Source of the DNA: Pseudomonadota bacterium
Lineage (GTDB): Bacteria; Pseudomonadota; Alphaproteobacteria; Rhodobacterales; Rhodobacteraceae
Reading direction: 5' to 3'
Assembly: GCA_020161655.1 (NCBI GenBank)
Contig: JAIUPC010000017.1
Location: 62,001-126,000 of the forward strand
DNA length: 64,000 nucleotides
Shown here: in pieces, positions 9,121 to 18,733 of the stretch
Numbering within the stretch: position 1 is the stretch's first letter
Layout of the letters: each line of letters starts with the position of its first letter
The notes under the pieces: generated by a model
What the model was told of the DNA's origin: nothing
Database searches by the model: none
Seen by the model: the letters and a program-made list of their open reading frames with translations, nothing else
Position numbers and translations under genes: made by a program

Positions 9121-9768
9121 TCAGATCGGCAGGAACTGTCCGGCCGCAGGGTCGTATTGTTCAAGCGTGCCTTCCGCAATGTCGTTCCAGAGCCCGTGCA
9201 CCGTCATGTCGCCGGCATCGACGGCCTTGGAAACGAAGGGGAAGGTCATCAGGTTTTCGAGGCTGATGAGAACCGCCTGCTTTTCCAGCGCCCGTACCTG
9301 TTCGCCTTCCGGCAGATCGCGGATACGCTCATACCCCGGCCGCAGGATATCCATCCAGCGCCCGACGAAGCTCGACTTTTCCTCAAGCTCCGGTGCGTGG
9401 CCCGAGCACATGGCGTGACAGCCCTTGACGCCGCCGCATAGGGAATGCCCGACCACGATCAGATGCGCGACCTTGAGCGCCGTAACGGCATATTCGACGG
9501 CAGCCGAGGTGCCGTGCTGAAGCCCGTCGGGGGCGTAAGGCGGCACAAGGTTCGCGATATTGCGGTGAATGAAGAACTCGCCCTGATCGGCGCCGAAGAT
9601 CGAGATGACATGCACCCGGCTGTCGCAGCAGGAAATGACCATGGCGCGCGGGCGCTGGCCATCCTCGGCCAGCCGGCGATACCAGGAGCGGTTCTCTTCC
9701 CAAGTGGTCGCCTGCCAGCCCTGATAGCGCTGGACCAGATAGTTCGGCAGAGGTTTCACGCGGTCCAT
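9121..9768 (-). CDS. Beta-class carbonic anhydrase
   Basis: A 215-residue cytosolic zinc enzyme interconverting CO2 and bicarbonate. Zinc and catalytic residues are all visible: Cys47-x-Asp49-x-Arg51 in SCCDSRVHV, and His108-x2-Cys111 in VGHSLCGGVKGC. The start was placed at MDRVKPLPNYLVQRYQGW, because the open frame upstream contains no homologous sequence and a GAGG ribosome site sits just before this ATG. The gene is divergent from the short plus-strand gene at 9915 and possibly co-transcribed with the hypothetical gene at 8654. Bicarbonate supply to carboxylases (for example the acetyl-CoA carboxylase whose accD is in this window) is a plausible role. Confidence 0.94.
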   Translation of the reverse strand: MDRVKPLPNYLVQRYQGWQATTWEENRSWYRRLAEDGQRPRAMVISCCDSRVHVISIFGADQGEFFIHRNIANLVPPYAPDGLQHGTSAAVEYAVTALKVAHLIVVGHSLCGGVKGCHAMCSGHAPELEEKSSFVGRWMDILRPGYERIRDLPEGEQVRALEKQAVLISLENLMTFPFVSKAVDAGDMTVHGLWNDIAEGTLEQYDPAAGQFLPI

Positions 9769-9914
9769 AGTTCCTCGCTCGGTTGGCTTCCTCATAGCAC
9801 TTAGATTGCAGTTGCGGCAATTTCGAGTGATTTTTCCGGGAGGCATCAAGCATTTCTTGTCCTTGCCGGCTGCAGGGTCTAGCTGCGCGTGGGGCGCATG
9901 CAGGAGGGTGAAGG

Positions 9915-10295
9915 GTGGCGACACTGGCGGTTCTGCGCCATGACGAAGGCATTCGCGTCGATGCCGGGCGTGTTGCGATGATCTATGCCGGGCGCAGCAG
10001 GCGCGATGCGGAGGACATTCTGCAACGCGGGATCGAGGGACTGGTCACGCGGGTGATACGGATGCAGCAGCACTATGACGCGGCCGACCGCGCATCACTG
10101 GTACGAAGCGCGCGCTTCGCGGTGCGCATGGCGGATCAGCTTGGCATGACAAGCTTCGGACTTGTCGCAGAGGACCTCATCCGCGCGACCGAGGCGGAGG
10201 ATGAACCGGCAGCGGCGGCGACGCTGTCGCGGCTTCTCAGGATCGTGAACCGATCCGTCTCGGCGATCCGCGATCTTCGTGACATGACCATGTGA
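9915..10295 (+). CDS. Hypothetical helical protein (126 aa)
   Basis: Not recognised. The 126-residue product is rich in Ala, Arg, Asp and Met and looks all-helical apart from a short N-terminal strand pair. The middle (VRSARFAVRMADQLGMTSFG) and C-terminus (LSRLLRIVNRSVSAIRDLRD) suggest a four-helix bundle reminiscent of histidine phosphotransfer domains, but there is no clear H-x2-K phospho-acceptor motif. Starts at GTG 9915 behind an AGGAGGGTGAAGG ribosome site. It is divergent from the carbonic anhydrase gene and 64 bases upstream of the leucyl aminopeptidase gene on the same strand. Coding bias and the good ribosome site support it being real. Confidence 0.65.
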   Translation: MATLAVLRHDEGIRVDAGRVAMIYAGRSRRDAEDILQRGIEGLVTRVIRMQQHYDAADRASLVRSARFAVRMADQLGMTSFGLVAEDLIRATEAEDEPAAAATLSRLLRIVNRSVSAIRDLRDMTM

Positions 10296-10359
10296 CTTCG
10301 CCCTTGCGGGCGCGGGGCGGCTGGCTAGTCTCGGCGCCGCACGAAGCCGGAGAGACCAG

Positions 10360-11745
10360 ATGCCCTATACTTTCGCGCCCGCCAGTGCCGCGAGCCAGCC
10401 CCTGTTCCTGATCGAGGCTGCTGGGGCGACGGATTTCATCGCCGGTCGCGCCACGGCGGAGCAACGCTGGCTTGCCGCGGCGGGCTTCACCGGGCGGCTC
10501 GGTCAGTTCGTGCTCCTGCCTGCGCTTGATGGCGCCCCGGCGGCGGCGGTCTTCGGCATGGGCGATGCCGTGGCGCGGCGGCGCGGGCGGTTTCATGTTG
10601 CGAAAGCGGTGGAACAACTGCCCGATGGCGACTGGCATGTCGCAACTGATCTTCCCCCGGCAGCGGCCGAGGAGGCGGCACTTTGCGCGCTTCTCAGCGC
10701 CTACCGCTTCGGGCGCTACAAGACGGCGAGCGCCTCCAAGGCCCGGCTCAAGGCGCCTGCCGGTGTCGATGCCCGCCGGCTTGAGATAATTGCGGCGAGC
10801 GAGGCACTGACCCGCGACCTCATCAACACCCCCGCCTCCGACATGGGGCCGGACGAGCTTGAGGCGGCAATGGCAGCCCTTGCCGCCGATTGCGGCGCCA
10901 CGCTGTCGGTGATCCGGGGGGAGGAACTTCTGACCCGGAATTTCCCGATGATCCATGCGGTTGGCCGTGCCTCGCCGCGCGCGCCACGGCTTCTTGACCT
11001 CCGCTGGGGCAGCGAAGGGCCGGCGTTGACGCTGGTTGGCAAAGGCGTCTGCTTCGACACCGGCGGGCTTAACATCAAGCCCTCATCGGGAATGTCGCTG
11101 ATGAAGAAGGACATGGGCGGAGCCGCGACGGTGATGGGGCTTGCCCGGTCGATCATGAAGCTTGGCCTGAAGCTCAGGCTCCGGGTGCTGGTCCCGGCGG
11201 TGGAGAATTCGGTGGCCGGCAATGCGTTCCGCCCGAAGGACGTGCTGACGAGCCGCAAGGGCCTGACGGTCGAGGTCAATGACACCGACGCCGAAGGGCG
11301 GCTGGTCCTCGGGGATGCTTTGGCTTTGGCCGATGAGGAAAAGCCCGATCTCCTGATCTCCATGGCGACGCTGACCGGCGCGGCGCGTGTCGCCGTTGGC
11401 CCCGACCTCGCGCCCTTCTACGCGGACGACGATCAGGTTGCGGGGGCGATTGCGGCAGGCGGGACAGGGGTGGCGGACCCGGTCTGGCGGATGCCGTTCT
11501 GGTCGCCCTATGAAAGCGTGATCGAGCCGGAGATCGCCGATCTCGACAATGCGCCGGGCTTCGGGTTCGCAGGCTCGATCACCGCAGCGCTCTTCCTCCG
11601 CCGCTTCGTTACGGACAGTCCGCGCTACGTCCATTTCGACATCTACGGCTGGCAGCCTACCGCCGCCCCGGCCCGGCCGAAGGGCGGCGTGGGGCAGGGC
11701 GCGCGGGCGCTTCTGGCGGCAATGCCCGAGATGCTCGGGCTATGA
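10360..11745 (+). CDS. Leucyl aminopeptidase (M17 family)
   Basis: A 461-residue cytosolic metallo-aminopeptidase. The C-terminal catalytic domain carries the M17 signatures: GKGVCFDTGGLNIKP near residue 230 (metal-binding Lys and Asp) and NDTDAEGRLVLGDAL starting at residue 307 (metal-binding Asp/Glu and catalytic Arg). The N-terminal ~150 residues are the more variable domain. It removes N-terminal amino acids during peptide turnover, with two divalent metals. The stop overlaps the start of the NlpC/P60 gene by four bases (ATGA), so the two are translationally coupled; this aminopeptidase-NlpC pairing suggests joint turnover of peptides, possibly of murein origin (inference). Confidence 0.94.
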   Translation: MPYTFAPASAASQPLFLIEAAGATDFIAGRATAEQRWLAAAGFTGRLGQFVLLPALDGAPAAAVFGMGDAVARRRGRFHVAKAVEQLPDGDWHVATDLPPAAAEEAALCALLSAYRFGRYKTASASKARLKAPAGVDARRLEIIAASEALTRDLINTPASDMGPDELEAAMAALAADCGATLSVIRGEELLTRNFPMIHAVGRASPRAPRLLDLRWGSEGPALTLVGKGVCFDTGGLNIKPSSGMSLMKKDMGGAATVMGLARSIMKLGLKLRLRVLVPAVENSVAGNAFRPKDVLTSRKGLTVEVNDTDAEGRLVLGDALALADEEKPDLLISMATLTGAARVAVGPDLAPFYADDDQVAGAIAAGGTGVADPVWRMPFWSPYESVIEPEIADLDNAPGFGFAGSITAALFLRRFVTDSPRYVHFDIYGWQPTAAPARPKGGVGQGARALLAAMPEMLGL

Positions 11746-12566
11746 GCGACCGCCGCCTGACCCCCGCCAATGGCCGTGTCGCCCATGTCTCCCTGCGGGG
11801 GCAGGTCGAGGCGGAGGCCTTCGTCGAAGGCGAGGCTGCTGCGGTGGCGGTTCCCCTGGCCGATCTGCTGAAGGAACCGGACGGAGCGCGCGACCGCCAG
11901 CTTCTGATGGGTGATGCCGTCACGGTGCTGGAGCGGCGCGCGGGCCATGCCTTCCTGCAATCGGCCAAGGACGGCTATTGCGGCTATGTCAGCGAAGACG
12001 CGCTCGGCCCGGCATTCACGCCGACGCATTGGGTCGCCGCCCCCGCGAGCCACCTCTACCCGGTCGCCGACATGAAGCGGCGAGAGACGGCGGCGCTGAG
12101 CCTTGGCGCGCGGCTTAGGGTCATCGGCGAAACCGACCGCTTCTTCCAGACGAGTGCGGGCTTCGTGCCGCGCCCGCATCTCAGGCCATTGGGCGAGAGC
12201 TTCGGCGCTCCGGCAGAAGTGGCGATGATGTTTCTCGGCACGCCCTATCTCTGGGGCGGCAATTCGCGTCAGGGGATCGACTGTTCCGGCCTCGTGCAGG
12301 CATCGCTTGTGGCCTCAGGGATCGCCTGCCCCGGCGACAGCGACCTGCAGCAGGTGCTCGGACATCCTGTGGCCGGGGTTGGCGCGCTCCGCCGCAATGA
12401 TCTTCTCTTCTGGAAAGGGCATGTCGCGCTGGCGCTCGACGAAAACCGGATGATCCATGCCAACGGCTTCCGCATGGCGGTGACCATCGAGGGCATCGAA
12501 GAGGCCATCGCCCGCATCGCCGCGCAGGGCGACGGCGAGCCGACGGCGCTGCGCCGCGTGATCTAG
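11742..12566 (+). CDS. NlpC/P60 family cysteine peptidase
   Basis: 274 residues. The N-terminal ~150 residues hold two SH3-like beta domains (for example YCGYVSEDALGPAF), and the C-terminal ~120 form the NlpC/P60 fold. The catalytic cysteine is Cys181 in DCSGLVQASL, and the histidine is His227 in KGHVALALDENRMIHAN. Family members usually cleave D-Glu/L-Ala-to-diaminopimelate bonds in murein peptides. No signal peptide is present, so it may act in the cytoplasm on recycled murein peptides, consistent with coupling to a cytosolic aminopeptidase. Its stop codon shares CTAG with the stop of the convergent DUF2794 gene. Confidence 0.9.
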   Translation: MSDRRLTPANGRVAHVSLRGQVEAEAFVEGEAAAVAVPLADLLKEPDGARDRQLLMGDAVTVLERRAGHAFLQSAKDGYCGYVSEDALGPAFTPTHWVAAPASHLYPVADMKRRETAALSLGARLRVIGETDRFFQTSAGFVPRPHLRPLGESFGAPAEVAMMFLGTPYLWGGNSRQGIDCSGLVQASLVASGIACPGDSDLQQVLGHPVAGVGALRRNDLLFWKGHVALALDENRMIHANGFRMAVTIEGIEEAIARIAAQGDGEPTALRRVI

Positions 12567-12910
12567 TCGACGGGCCGGATCAGCTTCCGTTCGAGGGTGC
12601 GGAGCACGCCCGGGAGTTCATGGCCACGCTTCAGGATCTGCCCGTCCATGCCGATGATGCAATACATCCCCTGCCGGCCGCGCAGGCGAGGATGCTTCTC
12701 GATCCGGTAGAGCGGGTTTTCCGACGACCGCCGGAAGACCGAGAACACCGCCATCTCGCGCAGGAACGAAAGCGCATAGTCGCGCCATTCCCCCGCCGCC
12801 ACCATGCGCCCGTAAAGCCCGAGGATCGCCATAAGCTCGTGACGGTCGAAGGCAACCTGTTCAGGCGCCGGAGAGGCATGGGGAAAAGGGGTCGGCGTCT
12901 GCACCGTCAT
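12563..12910 (-). CDS. DUF2794 family protein
   Basis: 115 residues. It matches the alphaproteobacterial DUF2794 family, seen in the core FDRHELMAILGLYGRMVAAG, RDYALSFLREMAVFSVF and a C-terminal LYRIEKHPRLRGRQG. Function unknown. The start is MTVQTPTPFP; a longer open frame upstream is dominated by low-complexity sequence and lacks the family's features. Its stop codon overlaps that of the convergent NlpC/P60 gene within the palindrome CTAG at 12563-12566. No signal peptide or membrane span. Confidence 0.85.
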   Translation of the reverse strand: MTVQTPTPFPHASPAPEQVAFDRHELMAILGLYGRMVAAGEWRDYALSFLREMAVFSVFRRSSENPLYRIEKHPRLRGRQGMYCIIGMDGQILKRGHELPGVLRTLERKLIRPVD

Positions 12911-13044
12911 GGGAAAGATGTTAGCGGTCCCGCCCCGCAAATCAAGCGCCGCCCGGATTTGGCCGCAAAAAGACCTTCGCTGTTGCATCGCACGGGCAAA
13001 ACCACGCCGCGATTGAACGGGAAAAAGGCCCCATAGCGATTAGA

Positions 13045-13133
13045 CGCTACGTCCCGGCGGGGCGGTTAACAGCCCCCACCCAGTCCGCTCCGCCGGGACT
13101 TTCCAAGTGCACACCCCGCCCCGGCGGGGTTTT
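13045..13133 (+). ncRNA. Candidate small RNA with intrinsic terminator
   Basis: A plus-strand, apparently non-coding unit between two minus-strand genes. A 15-bp stem (13051-13065 GTCCCGGCGGGGCGG with 13085-13099, one G-U pair) closes a 19-base C-rich loop (13066-13084, containing CCCCCACCC). A 14-base single-stranded stretch follows, then a compact intrinsic terminator: arms CCCCGC (13114-13119) and GCGGGG (13124-13129), followed by TTTTCT. A TTGAAC at 13013-13018 with an AT-containing CATAGCGATTAG at 13032-13043 could serve as promoter; this part is weak. The 5' end is a guess. I do not recognise a known RNA family. The C-rich loop could pair with G-rich Shine-Dalgarno sequences (inference). 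Confidence 0.5.
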
Positions 13134-13150
13134 CTGTTCTCTGCTGAACC

Positions 13151-13459
13151 TCAGCCGCAGCTATGCCGCGTGATGATGCCCTTGGTATCGGTTTCGACGG
13201 TGAGCCGCGCTTCGCTGTAATCCATCGTCACCGCCATCCCCGGCTTCACCACACGCACGGGGAAGGGGAAATCGCCGAAGGGGATGGCCTCGGCGCGGCG
13301 GCCGATCAACGCGCGCGGACCGAAGTCCGACGTGCTGCACCCTTTGCCAAAGACGATGCCGCTGCCCGAGGTTTCGGGCCGGACTGCGTGTTCGGTGCCG
13401 GGGCCGGCCTCGGTGGTGCAGGCCGCGAGAAGCGCAGCCAGGCAAATGAAAAATCGCAT
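13151..13459 (-). CDS. Peptidase inhibitor I78 family lipoprotein
   Basis: 102 residues. A short signal ending in the lipobox LLAAC puts lipidation at Cys14, so it is probably anchored to a membrane facing the periplasm. The C-terminal ~65 residues match the I78 inhibitor family: a [15 protein letters not shown] segment, the mid-strand [14 protein letters not shown] and the terminal ITRHSCG, giving the conserved pair of cysteines. I78 proteins resemble elastase and potato-type inhibitors; the target protease is unknown. The ATG at 13459 ([14 protein letters not shown]) was chosen over the longer open frame, which runs antisense through the formaldehyde dehydrogenase gene. Its promoter region (13460-13537) is shared with divergent adhI. 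Confidence 0.85.
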   Translation of the reverse strand: MRFFICLAALLAACTTEAGPGTEHAVRPETSGSGIVFGKGCSTSDFGPRALIGRRAEAIPFGDFPFPVRVVKPGMAVTMDYSEARLTVETDTKGIITRHSCG

Positions 13460-13537
13460 CACTCGTTTCCTCAAGCTTGTCAGTCGCCAAGGATTGGCAG
13501 AAGGTTCGCGGCAAATCATAGCAGGGAGGATGTCCGC

Positions 13538-14667
<1,130 letters not shown>

Positions 14668-14668
<1 letters not shown>

Positions 14669-15375
14669 TGAACAGTCGCGACCGGCCGCTCTATGCCGTC
14701 CTGATCGACGCAGACAACATCCCGGCGAAATACGCCGGCGCGATCCTGAAGGAGATCACGGCACTGGGCGAGCCGGCTCTGCGGCGCGTCTATGGCGACT
14801 GGTCTTCGGGCCGGCTCGGCAACTGGGCGAAGGAGGTGCGCGACCTCGGCCTTGTCGCGCATCAGGAAACCGCCAACACCATCGGCAAGAACGCCAGCGA
14901 CATCGGCCTTGTGATCGACGCGATGGACATCCTGCACACCGGCCGCTTCGACGGTTTCGTTCTGGTGTCCTCGGACAGCGATTTCACGGCGCTCGCCAAC
15001 CGCATCCGTGAACAGGGCCTCGACGTCATTGGTATCGGCGAGGCGAAGGCGCCCGAAAGCCTCAGGAAAGTCTGCAACCGCTTCATCCTGATCGAGAACA
15101 TCGTCGAGGAGGAAAGCGAAAGGGACAAGCCGGGGGCCGAGGCGCGCAAGACGCCTCTCGACGCGATGAAACTGATCCTGAAGGTCATGGAGAAGCTGCC
15201 GCAGGAGGATGACTGGTTTTCGCTCGGCCAGCTTGGTCAGGCGCTGACCGCCGAATACCCGGATTTCGACAGCCGCACCTATGGCAAGCGCAAGCTCAGC
15301 GACCTCATCGCCGAGCTGAAGCGGTTCCAGACCAGGCGCGAGGGCAACCAGCTCTTCGTGCGGCGGGCGGACTGA
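14668..15375 (+). CDS. NYN domain + LOTUS/OST-HTH domain RNA-binding protein
   Basis: 235 residues. The N-terminal ~145 residues form a NYN (PIN-like) nuclease domain of the LabA type, with acidic metal-binding positions in VLIDADN (Asp14, Asp16), SDIGLVIDAMD (about 77-87) and SSDSDFTAL (about 101-109). The C-terminal ~70 residues are a LOTUS/OST-HTH domain, seen in DDWFSLGQLGQALTAEYPDF and LSDLIAELKRFQTRREGNQ. LOTUS domains bind RNA, including G-quadruplexes, so an RNA-directed nuclease is likely (inference from family). ATG start overlaps the adhI stop (TGATG); a TTG one codon earlier is possible. The stop in turn overlaps the next gene. Confidence 0.92.
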
Positions 15376-16133
15376 TGCCGGAGAGTGTCCTGTCAGCGGT
15401 GCCGCCGAGAAGCCGGCGCATCCTCGCGCTGGATATTGCGCGGTCGGCGGCGTTTGTCGCCATGGCGATCTACCACTTCACCTTCGACCTTGAGTTGTTC
15501 GGCTATCTCGCTCCCGGCACCGCCGTATCGGGCGGCTGGGCGATCTTCGCCCGCATGATCGCGGGAAGTTTCCTGTTCCTCGTCGGCGTCAGCCTTTATC
15601 TCGCCCATGGCGACCGCATCCGCTGGCGCCCGTTCCTCAGCCGGCTGGCCATGGTCGCGGCGGCGGCGGCGCTTATCACGGTGGCGACGCGCTACGCGAT
15701 GCCCGACAATTACATCTTCTTCGGCATCCTGCATGCGATCACGGTGGCGAGCCTTGTTGGGCTTCTGTTCCTCAGGCTGCCAGCGCCGCTGACGCTGGCC
15801 GTTGCCGCACTGGTCGTTTTCGCGAAGCCGTACCTCCAGAGCGGCTGGTTCGACGCGCCGTTCCTTGCCGGGCTGGGTCTGACGACATGGCCTGTGCGAT
15901 CGGCCGACTTCGTGCCGGTTTTTCCGTGGTTTGCGGCCACGCTCGCGGGGATCGGTACGGCGAAGATCGGGCGGGCGGCGGGCTTCTGGCAATGGCTGGC
16001 GCAATGGGGCGATGGCAACAGCCGATTCGGCCGGATCGCCGCATGGCCCGGCCGGCACAGCCTTTTGCTCTACCTTGTGCACCAGCCGGTGCTGATCGCG
16101 CTACTGTGGACCTTTGCGAAACTGTCGGGCTGA
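15375..16133 (+). CDS. DUF1624 / heparan-alpha-glucosaminide N-acetyltransferase-like membrane protein
   Basis: A 252-residue membrane protein with about seven hydrophobic spans, matching the DUF1624 family related to lysosomal HGSNAT. The N-terminal RRILALDIARSAAFVAMAIYH contains the typical LD-x-R-(S/A)-x-A and the following His used in transmembrane acetyl transfer. A conserved loop HSLLLYLVHQPVLI lies at the C-terminus. The substrate is unknown; a sugar or lipid headgroup acylation in the membrane is possible. Start ATG overlaps the NYN-LOTUS stop (TGATG), giving a three-gene coupled unit with adhI. Confidence 0.88.
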   Translation: MPESVLSAVPPRSRRILALDIARSAAFVAMAIYHFTFDLELFGYLAPGTAVSGGWAIFARMIAGSFLFLVGVSLYLAHGDRIRWRPFLSRLAMVAAAAALITVATRYAMPDNYIFFGILHAITVASLVGLLFLRLPAPLTLAVAALVVFAKPYLQSGWFDAPFLAGLGLTTWPVRSADFVPVFPWFAATLAGIGTAKIGRAAGFWQWLAQWGDGNSRFGRIAAWPGRHSLLLYLVHQPVLIALLWTFAKLSG

Positions 16134-16248
16134 TACCGGGGAGCGTGCGGTTCGTCCCCTTGCGCGGCGGCGTCTCATGCGGGAGTGTGTTGCCGGACCA
16201 GTGTTGCCTGTTGAGCCTTAGCGCAGGGACAACAAAGGAAAACTCCAG

Positions 16249-18015
16249 ATGCCGGCATCTACACGCATCGGGTCGGGCGCTTCGGCTGCGATGCCCGGCG
16301 CGACCGCTACGCAAGGCTGGGTACGGGGCACCCTTCTGTTTCTGACTGCCGCCGCGCTTCTCTTGCGGCTTTACGGGATCGAGACGCCGTCAATGTCGCA
16401 CCCGGAAATCTATGTTCCCGGCATCGATCTCATCCCGGGCCATTCGGTGCCGCCGCCGCGCCTGACCTGGGGCGATACGTTCCGAATGCATTTTCATGAC
16501 GAACCGCATCCGATCCTCTGGTATCTGGCGATGTTCGGCTGGACCGAGATGTTCGGCACCAGCCACCTCGCCCTGCGCCTGCCGAGCGCCATCACCGGTG
16601 CTGCAACCATACCGCTGATGTTTCTTCTTGGCCGCCGGGTCTTTGGTGTGGGGGTCGGGCTGCTCGCCGCGGCGCTGCTGTCGGTGCACAGCCTGCACCT
16701 CTTCTGGAGCCAGGCCGCGCGCATGTACGCGGCGGGCGCCTTCCTGTCGATCCTTGCGACCTGGCTGCTCCTCAGGATCGCAAGCGATCCGCGCGCGGGC
16801 CGCGGTGCCCAGGCGGGCTATGTCGCGGCAGTGGTCGCCGGTGTGGGTAGCGTCGAATTGTTCTGGCCGCTGATCGGGATGCATGTCGCCTGGGCGGCGC
16901 TGATGTTGCCGGCGGGCAAGAGATCCGGCGCAGCGCGGGGTGGCGCTTGGCTCTTCTCCGGCACCCACCGCATCCTTCAGCTGCAGGCGGTGGCACTGAT
17001 CCTTTCGGTGCCGGAGCTTCTCCACGCGGTCTATCGCGCGCGCGGCGGCGCGGCGAGCGAGCCCAGCCTCGGCTGGTTGAGCGACTACTTTTCCTTCGGC
17101 TTCCTTTACCGCAGCGACGGCAATGTCTGGGATGCGGAGCTCCCCGGCGCATTCGCATCGGGCCTGCTGCTGTTGGCGGCGCTCATCCTTCTGGGGCTGG
17201 CGTTGCGGGTCAGGGGCATCGACCGCCCGCCGCTGGCGGCCGGCCGCGATCTGCGGCTCTGGCGCGTCGTCGCCCTCGCTCTGGTGGTGACAGCGTTCAT
17301 GATGTGGCTGGCCACGATCGCGTACAGCCGCAATTGGGCGCTTTATGTCGTCGCGACAGCGCCGCTCCTGTCGTTGTTCCTGCCGAAGATCGCCACTTAT
17401 CTTGCCGGCACGATCACGGGCAGGCTGCATGGTTTTGTGCGGTGGCGGGAGCGTGCGAACAGCGCCACGGTCCTGATCTGGATGCTGGCCGTCGTCGCCC
17501 CGCTCGCCACCTTTGCCGGGTCAGGGATCATGTCTCTTCTGGCAAGCCGCGCCTTCCTGGTGCTGGTCCCCTACCTCCTCTTGCTGCTTGTTGCACCGGT
17601 CGTCCTTCTGCCGAGGCACCGACTGGTTCGCGGCGCCGGCATCTCGGCGCTGGTCGGCCTGTTCCTCGGCAGCATCCCTCTGGCCCGGCAGATGAACATC
17701 TCGCCGGTCGACTACAAGACGCTGGTGGCTGAGATGGCGCCCCTCATGCGCCCTGAAGATATGGTCTTCGTGCGGGATAAGGACTGGGTCGACGCGCCGC
17801 TCTTCTACTACATGCGCGATGCCCGCTACGTCTTCTCGGACTATGCTGCCGCGCTGAAGGCCGCGCCGGAAGCCCGGGTATGGCTTGTCACCTGGCCCTA
17901 TGAAGAGCGACCCGTCATCAACGACGAACGGCGCGAAGCTCTGGTCAGCTACCGGCTCGTGGAACATGTCACCGCGCGCCGCGCCTCGGCCGAACTGTTC
18001 CTGCCGCCGGGCTAG
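16249..18015 (+). CDS. GT39/ArnT-like membrane glycosyltransferase
   Basis: 588 residues with ten or more membrane spans. The layout is that of glycosyltransferase family 39 (polyprenyl-phosphate-sugar dependent, GT-C fold): a first span, a periplasmic loop with acidic residues (SHPEIYVPGI and FRMHFHDEPHPILWYL), then LALRLPSAITGAATIPLMF typical of ArnT/PMT proteins. A soluble C-terminal tail (about 130 residues) follows the last span. It would transfer a sugar from a lipid carrier to lipid A, protein or a glycan in the periplasm; acceptor unknown. ATG at 16249 follows AAAGGAAAACTCCAG. The stop overlaps the convergent tetR stop within CTAG at 18012-18015. Confidence 0.85.
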   Translation: MPASTRIGSGASAAMPGATATQGWVRGTLLFLTAAALLLRLYGIETPSMSHPEIYVPGIDLIPGHSVPPPRLTWGDTFRMHFHDEPHPILWYLAMFGWTEMFGTSHLALRLPSAITGAATIPLMFLLGRRVFGVGVGLLAAALLSVHSLHLFWSQAARMYAAGAFLSILATWLLLRIASDPRAGRGAQAGYVAAVVAGVGSVELFWPLIGMHVAWAALMLPAGKRSGAARGGAWLFSGTHRILQLQAVALILSVPELLHAVYRARGGAASEPSLGWLSDYFSFGFLYRSDGNVWDAELPGAFASGLLLLAALILLGLALRVRGIDRPPLAAGRDLRLWRVVALALVVTAFMMWLATIAYSRNWALYVVATAPLLSLFLPKIATYLAGTITGRLHGFVRWRERANSATVLIWMLAVVAPLATFAGSGIMSLLASRAFLVLVPYLLLLLVAPVVLLPRHRLVRGAGISALVGLFLGSIPLARQMNISPVDYKTLVAEMAPLMRPEDMVFVRDKDWVDAPLFYYMRDARYVFSDYAAALKAAPEARVWLVTWPYEERPVINDERREALVSYRLVEHVTARRASAELFLPPG

Positions 18016-18650
18016 TGGCCGTGGTCCTTCACGCCGTAGCGCGCCATGAACATCGCCACGGCGCCGTCGGCGATGCGGTTGCGGCGCGCTTCCGATACGT
18101 CGTGCTGTGTGCCGAGATAGACCGCGCTCAGAATGTCGGATTTGCAGAGCGCCATGAACTGCTCAGCTGCCAGATTGACGTCCTCGATGACCACTTCGCT
18201 GCGCGAGACTGCGCCGGTCAGATACGCGGCCAGCCGGTCGCGGATGATCGCGGGGCCGGAGGCATAGAACTGCTGGCCGAGGTCCGGAAAACCCTGGATG
18301 TCGGTGATGCAGATGCGGAACACCGCGCGACCGAACTCGGATGAGAAGAAGTCGATGATCCGGTGCGCGGCGATGGGGAGCACGCATTCGGGATGCGCGC
18401 AGAGGTCGATCAGCGCTTCGGCTTCGTCGGCCTGCTTCTGGGATTCCTGCCGCGCCACCTCGACAAAGAGCATCCGCTTGTCGGAAAAGTAGCTGTAGAG
18501 CGTGGCCTTCGAAACGCCCGCCTCGGCAGCAATGTCATCGACATTGGCGCGTTCGAAGCCGTCACGCATGAAGACCGCCCTCGCGCCCTGCACCACCTGA
18601 TCGAACTTCCGACCGCGTTTGATCTGCGCCGCAGCTGGGGCTGAGTTCAT
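18012..18650 (-). CDS. TetR/AcrR family transcriptional regulator
   Basis: 212 residues. N-terminal helix-turn-helix (residues about 18-62) with the classic TetR signature ARAVFMRDGFERANVDDIAA and VSKATLYSYFSDKRMLF, then an all-helical ligand-binding domain of about 145 residues (TetR_C-type, including RICITDIQGFPDLGQQFY). Ligand unknown. It lies downstream of and on the same strand as the 60-residue secreted peptide gene, whose upstream region has a perfect 21-base palindrome (18951-18971) that is a natural candidate for this regulator's operator. A hairpin at 18679-18714 separates the two genes. Confidence 0.92.
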   Translation of the reverse strand: MNSAPAAAQIKRGRKFDQVVQGARAVFMRDGFERANVDDIAAEAGVSKATLYSYFSDKRMLFVEVARQESQKQADEAEALIDLCAHPECVLPIAAHRIIDFFSSEFGRAVFRICITDIQGFPDLGQQFYASGPAIIRDRLAAYLTGAVSRSEVVIEDVNLAAEQFMALCKSDILSAVYLGTQHDVSEARRNRIADGAVAMFMARYGVKDHGH

Positions 18651-18678
18651 TCATGTTCTCCGTGCGGCCATCATACCG

Positions 18679-18714
18679 CTCCGCTCTGCGTGATCGCAAG
18701 TACGCAGAGCGGAG
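18679..18714 (-). terminator. Hairpin between secreted-peptide gene and tetR (possible terminator/attenuator)
   Basis: Perfect 13-base arms, CTCCGCTCTGCGT at 18679-18691 and its complement at 18702-18714, around a 10-base loop. It lies 19 bases after the end of the small secreted-protein gene and before the tetR start at 18650. There is no T-run on either strand after the stem, so it may be a processing or attenuation structure rather than a standard intrinsic terminator. Confidence 0.4.
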
Positions 18715-18733
18715 GCGGGACGGGAGCGCGCGG

